DNA of 64,000 bases, taken from assembly GCF_022376445.1 (NCBI RefSeq), contig NW_025954976.1, positions 310,001-374,000 on the forward strand. Reading direction: 5' to 3'. The position numbers and the translations under genes are program-made. Positions 1-12,100 of this stretch are shown here, piece after piece (the stretch's first letter is position 1; the number at the start of each line of letters is the position of its first letter). The stretch is from Fomitopsis serialis. Its lineage: Eukaryota; Basidiomycota; Agaricomycetes; Polyporales; Fomitopsidaceae. Under the pieces are notes generated by a model, which was not told the DNA's origin, did no database searches, and worked only from the letters and a program-made list of their open reading frames with translations.

Positions 1-794
1 GAAACGCGACTTTGAGTTGTCAGCAAGGACACCTAGTTGTCACACTCTAGCAGATGAAGGTTATGCGAAGGAAGTGAGTATACCGATGAGGGGTTGTACG
101 AGCAACCCCGAAATTGGACCGGCAAGGAACACGGTCGCAACGGCAGACTTGGAGAGACCAAGAGATAATAGATACGGTGTACCTTGTGCGTAGAGTCAGG
201 AGGATCCGCACAAGCCGGGGAGGGCACAGGAGGCTCACCGTACGACATCTCTATGGACCAGAACACTTGTACGCCAAGCAACCCAATAGTCAGCGCAGGG
301 AGCTGCAGCCATCTTGGTCCCAATACTTTCGCGACTCCAGCCAGCTGAGTGTTGCTACGCTCGCCACCTTCCTCAGCGAGAGGTATGGATACGAACCCAG
401 TCATGGTCGCCCACTACCGTCCTTGGTGATAATCCTCACAGTTTACAGTGATCAGAGTAAGACTTCAAGCCAGAGAGATGCCTCCGCGTGCTCTGGCGCA
501 GGAACTGAGGAGATGGATGTGAGGACAGTGCCGGTGGTTGAGCGAGCATACCGTGATGGCCGCGCGCAGCAGAATGACCGCGTCCGTCATGACACAGCAG
601 TGTCAGGAGGGTCGCCGGTCGGCCCCTCCCGGGGCCTCCCCACTCATCTCGATCAACGGATCTGGGGACCCTGATCACTCCGGGGTTGGCGTCATATGCT
701 TTCCTTGTGATTGGTCTGCTCGTCCTTATAAGTTATAGCCGGTGCCCCCCGCGTTCTCGTCCGTCCGTCCATCCCTTCCTGACTCCTGTGAGCT
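1..794. other. upstream flank without a recognised gene
   Basis: No open frame here resembles a known protein, and the longest frame (about 114-674, plus strand) has no recognisable motif. A TATA-like stretch (TTATAAG at about 726-732) lies roughly 65 bases before the ETF-QO start codon and could belong to its core promoter. That assignment is inference only. Confidence 0.4.
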
Positions 795-3119
795 ATGCTG
801 CGTCTGCACAGGCAGCAGAGCGCCGCCTTGCGCGCTGTGCGTTCTATCCACTCCACGGCGCGCCGACGACGAGAGCTGTTCGATCCCAGCAATGTCGAGA
901 GGGCCTCGGACGAAGTTGACGTCTGTATTGTTGGCGGTGGCCCCGCTGGGCTCAGTGCAGCCATTAGGTTGAAGCAGCTCGAGCAGGAGAAGGGCCGCGA
1001 GATCCGCGTGGTGGTGTTAGAGAAAGGTGGCGAAGTCGGTGAGTCTTCACAATGTGCATCGTACGTGCTAGAATTGCGAGACCCTGCTGCACTCTGGAAC
1101 ACTGGAAGAGTTTTTGAGGACTCAGCCGGTGATGGCCTCACTGGACGTGCGTCGCTGCACTCTCATTGTATACATGTCAATTCCTCCACCCTTTGGCACC
1201 CGCCAGGGTGGCTCCGTCGCACACTTTCCGGACTTGCGCCTTGCGGTAGCGCCTCGCCGTTAATCCAGTTCCTCTCAGACAACCACAAGCTCACACCGCG
1301 GCCCAGGCTCCCATGTGCTATCAGGTGCGGTAGTTGAGCCTCGCGCTCTGAACGAACTGCTCCCCGACTGGCAAAATCGCTCGGACCACCCCCTCACACA
1401 ACCTACCACGCACACCTCCATGCGCTTCTTCACCAAGTCCTCCTCGTTCCGCATACCACAACCACCACAGATGAAGAAAATGGGCACCTACATCCTCTCG
1501 CTCTCACAGTTCACCGCGTGGCTGGGCTCCATCGCCGAGGAGCTCGGTGTAGAGGTCTACCCTGGTTTTGCCGGTGCAGGCCTTGTGTATGGGCCCGACG
1601 GGAAAAGCGTGCTCGGGGTGCGCACAAACGAGGTTGGCCTGGACCGCGAGGGTCGGATGAAGGATGCCTTTGAACCTGGCATGGAGTTCCGCGCCCGCGT
1701 CACTTTGCTTGCCGAGGGTGCACATGGCTCGCTCTCAAAGGAGGTCATCCGAAGGTTCCACTTGAGGGAGAACAGCGACCCGCAGACGTACGGCATGGGT
1801 GTGAAGGAGGTATGGCGTGTGGACCCAAGTAAGTACCGGCCGGGAGAGGTGGTGCATACGATGGGTTGGCCCATCGACTGGAAGACCTACGGCGGCGGAT
1901 GGGTGTATCACATGGCGGATGGCCTCGTCAGCTTGGGTTTGGTGATTGGGCTGGACTATGCCAACCCATATCTCAGCCCATACAGAGAACTTCAGGTAAC
2001 GGTGAATGTAGCTTTGTCGCGCGCGCATCTCATCTCAGGGGCACCTCCAGCGTATGAAACACCATCCATATTTCCGGGACCTGCTTTCGGGCGACTCAAG
2101 CCGAATAGCGTACGGCGGACGCACTCTGAACGAGGGTGGCCTGCAGTCCCTCCCGCAGCTGCACTTCCCCGGTGGCGCGCTCATTGGGTGTTCCGCCGGC
2201 ATGGTCAACGTCGCCAAGATCAAAGGCACGCACAACGCCATGAAGAGCGGTATGCTCGCCGCTGAGACCGCCTACAACGCCTTGTCCGCGCAAGAAGAGG
2301 GCTCCTCGGTACCGGCAGACATGAGCGATTACGAGACGGCGTTCCGGAATAGCTGGGCGCACGCAGATCTGCACGAGGTGCGCAACGTACGGCCGTCGTT
2401 CAACACGCCGCTGGGCATGTGGGGCGGCATCGCGTACTCGGGCGTGGACACGCTGCTTCTGAAGGGACGCACGCCGTGGACGTTCCGGAATACGAAGAAG
2501 CTGAGCGACGCGGCGCACACGAAGAAGGCGAGCGAGTGCACGCCGATTGAGTACCCGCCGTTCGAGGCCCCGTTGAGCACGGACTTGCTGACAAGTCTTG
2601 CGCTGACGGGGACGAACCATGCGGAGGACCAGCCGGTTCACCTTCGGGTGCGGAAGTATGGCAAGGGTGTGGCTGACGCTGGGTTGGAAGCTCAGCCTGG
2701 AGCGGAGGAGGGACTGGCGACAGAGGAGTTCGAGGAGAGCAAGGCGGTAAGGAGGGAGCACGTGAAAGCGAACGTGGGCGAGTACGCCGGGCTGCTTGGA
2801 CGAGCATGTCCAGCTCAAGTGTACGAGTATGTGGATGATGAGTCTGCCCAAAATGAAGACAGTGAGGGCTGGGGAGGAAAGAAGCTTGTGATCAACTCAC
2901 AGGTAGTGTCCTTCAATAGTTTGGTTACGAGGTGCTGTTCTGACTAGATGTTCCTGTCCAGAACTGTATACACTGCAAACTCTGCGACATCAAAGTGCCG
3001 ACTCAAGATATTACGTGGACAGTTCCAGAGGGCGGCGGAGGTCCCAAGTACAGTGCGTATCTCCCTGTACCCCTGTGTTCTAACTGGCCTGACCCGCTCC
3101 TGTCGCAGCTGTTACCTGA
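795..3119 (+). CDS. CIR2: electron transfer flavoprotein-ubiquinone oxidoreductase (ETF-QO), mitochondrial
   Basis: This inner-membrane flavoprotein passes electrons from electron transfer flavoprotein (fatty-acid and amino-acid oxidation) to ubiquinone. Five exons fit: 795-1038, 1307-1995, 2051-2902, 2962-3052 and 3109-3119. They sum to 1887 nt, exactly 628 codons plus stop, which supports the joins. The N-terminus is Arg-rich like a mitochondrial presequence. It is followed by an FAD dinucleotide fold ([11 protein letters not shown] near residue 50), then [11 protein letters not shown] across intron 1. The C-terminal 4Fe-4S domain has one cysteine in GRACPA and three in [11 protein letters not shown], followed by the PEGGGGPKY family ending. 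The last exon encodes only the final three residues and stop, giving KYTVT. Intron 1 is long (268 nt) compared with the others (55-59 nt). The gene reads cleanly with no frame break. Family assignment is firm; the symbol follows the yeast orthologue. Confidence 0.95.
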
Positions 3120-3336
3120 TGCGATTGCATACATATCTACCGCATAGCGCGTCTGGGATCTCAGGTCACAATATCACACATCATTTTCATGCCACCTAGC
3201 CGCCTTTAACGGTACACACCTTGAATCTAACAGCGTATGATGATGGTCCTTAGCAACTGTGTCTGCTGGTGGGATCAAACTGCCCAGAACGTGGACCGCT
3301 CGCGATTCACTTCCATAGTTACGCGTGCGCCAGGCT

Positions 3337-3364
3337 TATGAACCACCAAACGCGTCGCTCCTCG
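3337..3364. repeat. left copy of a 28-bp direct repeat flanking the kinase gene
   Basis: This 28-bp stretch starting TATGAACCA matches 5600-5627 in the same orientation at 26 of 28 positions. It lies just beyond the stop codon of the minus-strand kinase gene, while its partner lies about 65 bases upstream of that gene's start codon. The two copies therefore bracket the whole gene. Confidence 0.7.
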
Positions 3365-3377
3365 GACGCGATTGACC

Positions 3378-5536
3378 TCAAGACTGCTCCTCCGTCAGCT
3401 CGAACTGCACCTCCGTCAGGCGCTCGAACATGTGTGCATCGTGCTCCTTGGCGATCAGCCCTCCCGGCTGCACATCAGCATGCCAGCCGTGGTCGCCTGT
3501 CATTGCAATGTCGTACGGGTACCGGGCCTCCTCAACACGCCCGCACCAGTCAAAGTCTATGAGCTGAACTTTCCCCTCCTTCGTGACCAAGATGTTCGGC
3601 TCGCGCAGGTCTCCGAACACGAAGCCCTTGTCGTGAAGAGTCTTGACGGCGTTGCGCAGTGACTCGGCAACGGAGGACAGGCGCACGGAATCACTGCCGC
3701 TGGCGACAAAGTCCATGACGACGACCCACATTCCTACGCTGTTAACCTTCTCGCAGTGGTGCAACTTCGGAGCGAACCCGCCTTCATGCGCAACCTTGTG
3801 CGCGTGCTTCCCATATGCTTCGGTGAATTTGACAACAACTCTGAAGGCGGCCTTGTCGGGGACGCGAGCGTCCGCGAGAAAGACTGCTTTAGAGCTGTAC
3901 TGGGCAGCCAGGCGAGCCACATACTTCAGCTCCACTTGTTGTCCATTGAGATCGGTGTATGTACTGAAGCTCGGGCCTACGTAATGTGACGGTGTGCCGG
4001 AGGATGCCTTCGGTACGCCACTGAGCCGTGTATCTACGGGGTTGTTTGAGGATGTTCGGGGAGAAGTGCGCTGAGCACCAGATTTCAAGCGTGAGGAAGA
4101 AACCGACTTCATGGCTTGCAAACCACCGTAATAAGTCTTCAAGTCGGTGACGCAATGCTTGAGCGCACGGAAGAGCCGCGCAACAGAGAGTATGGTTTCG
4201 GACATTGAGGACGATTCGAGTGGCGACAGAGGAATGACAGACATGTAGTCCGTGAAGGGCTGCGAAATGAGCTGGTCTGCGAAGGCGGCCCCGCTCACGG
4301 CAATATATGGTCCGGCAATTGCAAGAAGGAGAGCAGGGCAACAGCAAATATTGCGGATGGGTTTGGCCTGTAAGTCTTACAGTCAACACATGATCATGAG
4401 CCCTCAGGGGGAGCACAAACCTCGGGGGATGTGTAGATGGCAACGTATGCACATTCAGCCTGTGCGCGTGGATCACAGCCACCGGTCCCAATCTCGTTCT
4501 TGACCTCAGTGATGGCAACGACGGGTCTAAAACCTTCGAATGACGTGTCCATACGTATCACGCCGTCCGGTTCGAGGCTACCAGAGGAATAGTTTAGCGA
4601 AGTACGATCGAGTATGCCAGTCCGACGGCGTTCGACAAGGCATCCGTTATGGCCCTCTGACGGGATGGCTCGTCCACATAGAGCTTAGATGATAGTTCGA
4701 TGAATTCTCGAGCTGTTTCAACCTCCTTAGGAGTGTATATGTTGGAACCAATGGGTTGGGATATGGAATAAGCAAATCGAGCGAATGCCGGGCGGTAGAT
4801 AATGATCGGAGGAGGCGCGAGGTGAAGAGGCCGATAGTTGTACACGGCATCTAGGTGGGTTGGGGTCTGTGTCTTCATGAGCTCACTAACAGTGGCCCCG
4901 CTCGAGGGAGAGCGCCGCTTTCTACCAGCTGCGGCGATGGCTTCTCGATCTGACGCACTGTCAAGAGGCGTGAACTCGCGCAAACCTTACACTCACCAGG
5001 GAGCCTAGCTGCGATTCCCTCCACCACCGAGGCAAGGGTTGCCTGCTGGTCGTCACCCAATGTCGGCACGGCTATGAGAGGCATAAGCCACGACGGTAGC
5101 GCGAGTGCCGCGTGAACGCACAAATGATGGACACCAGCTTGTCCTCCATGCCAGACAGCTTCATTCGGTCGGCGATCAACTTGGTCTTTTTCCTGATGAC
5201 TTCATTGTTTACGGTCTGGGAGATTGTTGCATCACTGGCATCGGGAGAGTACAGTGGTGTCGAAACCTAGGAAATGTGAGTGCGCTTCGTAGGAGAAGAA
5301 GGCCCTACTCACCTGACGGATGGCTACCGCGGCAAATTCAAGTGCTGGATTGGACAGTTCGAATTCCACAGGCTTAGATTGGACGAGGTTTTCAAGAAGG
5401 TCTCGACGTCCGACACCGTTGCGGGCGAGCTCCCTTCGTGTTGATATACGACGTCGGTGACATACTTGTACGAGCCAGAAGCATTAGGGCCTCGTCCGGA
5501 ATAACGAAGTAGAACTGGTATGTTGAAGGTCGCCAT
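3378..5536 (-). CDS. FunK1-like fungal protein kinase with atypical catalytic motifs
   Basis: The C-terminal exon (3378 to about 4340) holds a protein-kinase fold: VVVMDFV hinge-like strand, GFVFGDLREPNIL in the catalytic-loop position (usually HRDxKxxN) and IDFDWCG in place of DFG. This pattern is typical of the basidiomycete-expanded FunK1-like kinases. Substrates are unknown. Upstream exons carry a conserved N-terminal region (SVPTLGDDQQ, YNYRPLHLAPPP, EGFRPVVAITEVKNEIGTGG). Good GT-AG joins exist, including a 50-nt intron after SII and a GTTTGT...CAG intron after YTSPE. Two places do not join cleanly. Near 5390-5450 the first exon needs either a 32-nt intron (GTATGT...AAG) or a one-base indel. 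Near 4610 the frame leading to SLNYSSGSLEP is one base off. The gene may be a decayed family copy or may carry sequencing errors. The ATG at 5536 is the first in frame. Confidence 0.75.
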
Positions 5537-5599
5537 GGCGGCCACGGACGCTGAGGAGTGTGCGGACGCGGATATTCAAGTGGTGATCGCAGCCAAGTA

Positions 5600-5627
5600 T
5601 ATGAACCAGCAAACGCGTCGGTCCTCG
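5600..5627. repeat. right copy of the 28-bp direct repeat flanking the kinase gene
   Basis: Partner of 3337-3364, same orientation, 26 of 28 identical. The two differences are both C/G exchanges. It sits in the short interval between the divergent kinase and ferredoxin genes, upstream of the kinase start codon. Confidence 0.7.
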
Positions 5628-5896
5628 CCGGCCCAGGCGGACGCGAACGTTCGGGGTACGCGACGCGTGATGATGCACGTGATGCGTGTCAGCGCCGCGA
5701 GTCTGTGTATGTCGGCCGGCCGCAGAAAGTGGTCACAGGCCAGTCTCTGCTCGCCGCTTTCACATCCTCCAAATCCCCGCCTACCCATAGGGCTCAGATC
5801 CTCACTGTCTGAGGTACCGTAGTCACCTATTCCCACAGCCCTACCTGCACCCAAAACGCTCGCTGTACGCCTGGACAAGCTTCGCTGTTGCCCACT

Positions 5897-6786
<890 letters not shown>

Positions 6787-7373
6787 CACTCCCACCTAAG
6801 GACAGGTCGGTTGGCCGGCATGTCCTAAAGCCTATTTCGTCTCTGGGCGGAGGGAGCTATGCGTGACGAGCAAGCCCTGGATTGCTATCCGCTTCTCTGC
6901 ATGATGCATATTGCTATTGGGTTACTGCTGTTATGTTGCCGCTACACATATTACGACAGCAACGACATGTCGGTGTCGCAGGGGCCGTATATTTATCCAT
7001 GCTGAACTCGATCAGCCTGCTCTAATGCGCCTTCGCCCTGTGTCCGTTGATCCTAGGTGAGTGTCTGTACCCCGCCAGTCATTCAATATTCAGCATTTGC
7101 TGCCCGCTTCCATTCGAGAGCTCACTGTTCAGGGTTACGCGCACCGTCCGGCTTCTATCACTGAGCCCACCCACGATCGAACGTCGACCGGTTGCCCGTA
7201 ATTGACCCACTCACCACGTCTTGTGCAGTCCACCGTTCAGCCTGCCCCATCCCGCGAACTTGTCATGATAATCCCATTACGAGCGCTTCCCAGGCCTATC
7301 CCTCCAATTAATCGCGCTTCGTCACGAGTACGAGGCAAGTCGATCTCACAGCACCCCAGTCTCAGACGTTCCA
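6787..7373. other. intergenic, no gene recognised
   Basis: Between the ferredoxin stop codon and the left arm of the inverted repeat I see only short, unconvincing frames and no RNA-gene signature. Confidence 0.4.
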
Positions 7374-7404
7374 TAAGGTTGGCCTCATTCAGATCCATCC
7401 AACG
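7374..7404. repeat. 31-bp inverted repeat, left arm
   Basis: This 31-base segment, starting TAAGGTTGGCC and ending ATCCATCCAACG, is the exact reverse complement of 8662-8692. The similarity does not extend outward or inward. A perfect 31-bp match within 1.3 kb is not expected by chance. Confidence 0.85.
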
Positions 7405-7670
7405 GAAATGGCCGAGCGTTACAAAGTGTGACGAAATATGGCCATTAAGTGAAGAATTCATACTAGATCGTGTACTCGTACTGTACCATTCAAATGACAA
7501 CGAACAAATCTTCAATCGAGGTCTCCGGACACGAACTCTTTCACGAAATCATCGCGCGCAGTGTTGTCTTAGTGTAGTGCAGTTTACACGACCGCAGAAC
7601 ATATCCGGCGAGTAGGCGCCCGCCGCATACCGAACACGGTTCCGTCCCTACGGTTGCACCATCACCTACG

Positions 7671-8452
7671 ATGCCTAAACGGAAGCATGCCTGGCGATTC
7701 GCGAACCTCGGTATTCCGAGAAAGAAGTCTAAGAAGCAGGGTCAGTCAGAAAGTGGGCAAAACAAAGAGAATGTGAGTACCAAAGTTTTCGGAACCTCTT
7801 GCATGGCAATTGACCATTGCGACGAGTAGGCTATAGCTAGTGTCAAGGAGCACGTATCCTCTCAGCCGGTGCCGCAAACAGCGGGCCCTGTATTCTCTGG
7901 GTTACGATCCATCTGTCAACAATTCCATAACCGTCGCAGTCAGTCTCCTGAGCCAGCATCCGTATCAGAAGCGACCTCCGAGTCGGACACAGACTCACCT
8001 CCGAGCAAGGTTCCTCGAACCTCTCCAGAGTCCTCCGAAACACCCATGCATGACCCGACTTCATCATGCAATGCTGTCGATGACGCGAGCGATTCCGCGT
8101 CGGACTTGGATCCCGGTGTTCAGCTGTGGAAGGTGACCGCAGATCTCTTCTTCCCGCGCCCAGACAGCCACACACCGATCTCGCCACGCTCTCGCTGCGC
8201 TTCCGAGCCCGTCGATGGTCTGTCCGAGGGTTGTCCGGTGAGTAGGCTGTGTATGTGTGATCGTGATCAGAACCTGATCACTGCCGATGGGCCAGATATG
8301 CCACGCGCTCGCGCCGCTTCATGGATGCATATCACAAAGGCCTCAACGGCGCGCAAGCCGCATGGGCATCGAGGAAATACCATAGCCATCGTACCGTCCC
8401 CGACACGATCATGCAGGACCTCACTTCCGCTGCATCTGCAGGGTCTATTTAA
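7671..8452 (+). CDS. small basic hypothetical protein inside the inverted repeat, possibly a mobile-element remnant
   Basis: Exon 1 starts at ATG 7671 and encodes a Lys/Arg-rich N-terminus (MPKRKHAWRF...IPRKKSKKQ) resembling a nuclear localisation signal. After a GTGAGT...TAG intron, exon 2 is Ser/Pro/Asp-rich (TSESDTDSPPSKVPRTSPESS). A third block, near 8298-8452, reads SRRFMDAYHKGLNGAQAAWA then RKYHSHRTVPDTIMQDL and stops at TAA 8450-8452. The exon 2 to exon 3 join through the GTGAGT at about 8239 is off by one base. The third block resembles N-terminal segments I recall from hypothetical, transposase-linked proteins of Agaricomycetes; this is a weak recollection. The 31-bp inverted arms on both sides fit a non-autonomous or truncated element. 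Function unknown. Confidence 0.45.
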
Positions 8453-9189
8453 TCAATGAGTAATGGAATTCGGATATCATACATTGACTACACATAACTC
8501 TACTGTACTGCAGCACACCATAGTGAATGTTTTATGACGAAAGTGCCCGAGAGTCCAAAGCAACTCGGCGGTGAGTGTGCGCAGTGCATGATTGGCCCTT
8601 GCCGGCGCTACGAGTGTCACTGGATAAGTCCTCGGGGATAACGCCGAGTCACAGCGCGTCACGTTGGATGGATCTGAATGAGGCCAACCTTACTATTTTT
8701 CAGTCTCTCGATAAGCCGTCTCGAGAATCCTTGAACTCTGAGTCCGACAGGTACCAGCACTACCCTTGCACGGCCCTGGTCACTGGTGTTCACCCCGGCC
8801 GCATGTATGTGCCGGCTCCCTCCTGGCAGTGAAACAGCGCGTCTGAGTCTCCTTAGGGCGGTGCGATGCATCTCGTACCTTGCACAGCTCTCAACGTCCA
8901 GCGGACCACGGCCTGTGATGCCTCGCTTGCGTGCGTGCATCGGGTTATTATTTCGAGGGATGCTACGCGACTCTCGAGTACTCAAACGCATTGTAACGCA
9001 GGTTTTATTAGTCTACGTGGTATGGTATTTTCGTACGACATTCAGGGTCTACACCGCTACTCGTCAGGTCATGATACAACAGATCCGCAAAAGATACAAT
9101 GTTCAGATATACTAGTATGTATGGGGTCCATGTCATGCAGTCGTCAGAGGCACCTTTCTAGCATTGACAACCGTGCGTGATTGTCAATG
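8453..9189. other. intergenic, contains the right inverted-repeat arm
   Basis: Apart from the 31-bp arm at 8662-8692 there is no convincing gene. Short frames here have no recognisable motif. Confidence 0.4.
8662..8692. repeat. 31-bp inverted repeat, right arm
   Basis: Exact reverse complement of 7374-7404. Together the arms enclose about 1.26 kb holding the small basic hypothetical gene. No target-site duplication was obvious by eye next to either arm. Confidence 0.85.
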
Positions 9190-12100
9190 TCATGTCGACG
9201 CTTGCTCGCCGGTAGGCGCGTCCCGATTGCCGTTGTCATCGCGCTTGTCGCCGTCGCTTTGAGCATTCTCCCCTGCACCGTTGCCCGCCTCCTTAGCCTC
9301 CGTCGGCTCGACCTGATTACCCTTCTCCTGTGCATCGTCCTTCCCGCCCTTCCCCGTCTTCCGCCCCTCCTCAGCGACGTTGTGCGTGCTCCCCGACTTG
9401 CTGCTCGCCTTCGGCTTCTCAGCACCCTTCTTCTCACCCCCCTTCTTCTCATCCTGGCTCGAGTTCCCGGACGACAGGCGGTAGTACGACTCGCCCTGGG
9501 CGTCGTGCTCGTGCACGAACGTGAGCCGCTGCATCTCCGTGATGAAGTTCTCGAGCTTGACGTCCTTCCTGCTCCGGTTGCGCCGGCCGACGTTGTCCAG
9601 CCACCGCATCCTGCTCAGAAGGAAGTCTGACGCAGAAGATCAGCACGCGGGGTCGACGATCCGGAGGCAGGCACGTCACTTACAGAGTAAACCGACGACG
9701 ACGGTGACGCCGAACGAGTATGCCCAGATCTTGACCACAGTGACGATGTCGATCCATCCCCCGTGCTCGCCCGGCCCCGAGATCCATCCAAACAGCGCAA
9801 AGATCGTGGCAAGAACGTCCACACCGAGGACCGCCCCCACCAGCTGCCACGAAGGCCAGACAAAAGGCCCCGAGTCCGGCCCTATCGCCATGCGGGTGAT
9901 GAGGATGACCCACGATTCCGTGAGCGCGACTTCGAGGAACAGAATCTCTTGGACGCTGCCGAAGTTCTGGATGATGCCGCCGTCTCCGAGGAATAGCGTT
10001 CCGCGGATGATCCAGGTGCCGCCGGCGAGCAGCATGCCCATGAGGGTTGACATGATCCACACCTTCGGGAGCTGCCAATCGACGGGTTTGCGTTCGTGGG
10101 GGGCGTTGTCGTAAGCAATAGCGATGGTCGCGACGCTGAGAGTGGAACCGTCAGCGTACTGCGGAGTGACCAGACGAGAACGATGGAACATACTCTGCGA
10201 AGATGGCCAGGAAGACGATGAGGTCCACGCGGATAGTCTCGTTCAGAATGAGCATAGACAGACACTGTGACCAGGGTCAGACCGAGCGCATGCTGACAAT
10301 AGCAAACAAACGCACCAAGTAGAGCTCGAGGTGGATACAAAGCGCGATACGGTAGACGATGTAAGCCTTCATCCTGTGGAAGATCTGGCGCGCGACCTTG
10401 ATCGAAGTGATGATCGTGCTCAGACCCTCGTCAAGGAACACGACATCCGCCGCCGTCCGCGCCGCATCCGACGCGCCCTCCACAGCGATACCACAGTCCG
10501 CCTTCTTCAGCGAAGGCGCATCATCTGGTCAAATGATCAGCACAACGTTCACGCATCACCAGGGTACAACGGTACTCACTGACACCATCCCCCGTCATCG
10601 CCGTAAGGTGCCCGCGTTGCTGCAGCATCGACACCACCTGGTACTTATGCTCCGGGAACACCTCCGCGAAGCCATCCGCGGCCTCAATGAAGTCGCGCAC
10701 CTCCGAGCCCGCCATCTGCCCGCCGATCAGCCGCGCCGAGTCGTACACGTTCGTGCCCAGCCCGAGCTGCTTGCACGTCTCGATCGCGATCGCGACCGCG
10801 TCGCCCGTGAGCATCTTGATGTGTATCCCGAGGTCGATCGCCTCGTGGATCGTCGCGGCCGTGTCCGCGCGCGGCGGGTCGAACATCGCGAGCATGCCCA
10901 GGAGCTGCCACGGCTGGCCCTCCTCCTTCACGGCCACGCCCAGGGAACGGAACCCCCTCTGCGCGAACTCCTGGCTCTTCGCGTGGTACGCCTGGATCGT
11001 GTCCGGGTCGAACTCGCTGAGGCGGAGGATCGCGTTCGGCGCGCCCTTCGCGCAGGTGTACCGCTTGCCGTCGCGCTCGACCTCCGCCGTGATCCGCTTC
11101 GAGACGGGGTCGAACGGCGTGAACTTGCTCGTCTTCCACCCGCCCCGGAGGATGTCCTGCGCGCCTGGGTAGTCCTTCAGCCCGACGACGGTCACCTTGT
11201 CGATCGGGTCGAGCGACTTGACGTTGTGCGAGGAGGCGAGCGCCGCGGCGGCCATGAACCAGTTCGGGTCGACGTTCGGCGCGATGTACGGCTCGTTGAG
11301 GGAGAGCTTGTTCGCGGTGAGCGTGCCGGTCTTGTCTGAGCAGAGCATGTCGACGCCTGCAAGAGACTCGATGGCCGTAAGCTTCTGCACGATGGCCTTC
11401 TGCTTTGCCAGGTACGCCGCGCCGACAGCCATCGTGGTAGTCGTCACGCACGGAAGACCGACGGGTACACCGATGATCTACGAGGCGCAACGTGAACAAC
11501 GATCCTGGGACCATATATGCAATGACGACTCACGAAGAAGATCAGCGCATACACGAGCAAGTTGTTCTGCGCCGGCGTCGCAATGCCCAGGTGCCTGAAG
11601 AATCCTCCAATCCACACAATGAAGATAAACCCGATCACAATCACCAGCAGCGCATTCCCAATGCCGTCCAGCACAATCTGGAAGTGCCCGCGCTCGTTGC
11701 TGGACATGACGAGGTTCGCCGTGCGGCCGACAAAGCTCTGCTGCGCGTTACACGTAGCCACACCGTATGCCTTGCCGCGCTTCACGCCGCACGTGTAGTA
11801 CGCGACGTCACCGAGGAACTTGTCGGACGCCAGTGACTCGCCGGTGATGGCAGACTGGTCGACGGAAAGCACGGAGGGGCCCTTGTCCCTGGAAGAGGAC
11901 GACGAGGCAGAGGATGTGCTATTGGAGCGGCCGAGCTTCTCGGTGATCGCCTTGGACTTGGATCCGGACTTGTCGTTGTAGTCGGTGAGGATCTGGTGGG
12001 CGATTAGACGCGCAACGGCGGCGGGAGCGGTGTCACTCTTACCTTTGCGTCCGCAGGAATTGTTCTGCCTTCCTCCAACACAATCTGACATGGTCTATTA

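Noticed and set aside
114..674. 186-codon plus-strand frame at the left edge
   Set aside because: No motif, no splice context and no sensible composition; treated as intergenic.
2096..2851. 251-codon minus-strand open frame
   Set aside because: Antisense to the ETF-QO exon; composition-driven, no family resemblance.
5120..5180. Suspected frameshift in the kinase gene at SII/CAFT
   Set aside because: A 50-nt intron (GTGCGT...CATAG) joins SII to SVPTLGDDQQ in frame, so no indel is needed there.
10398..11339. 313-codon plus-strand open frame
   Set aside because: It is antisense to the PMA1 catalytic exon, Arg/Leu/Val-rich from GC-biased third positions, with no motif of its own.
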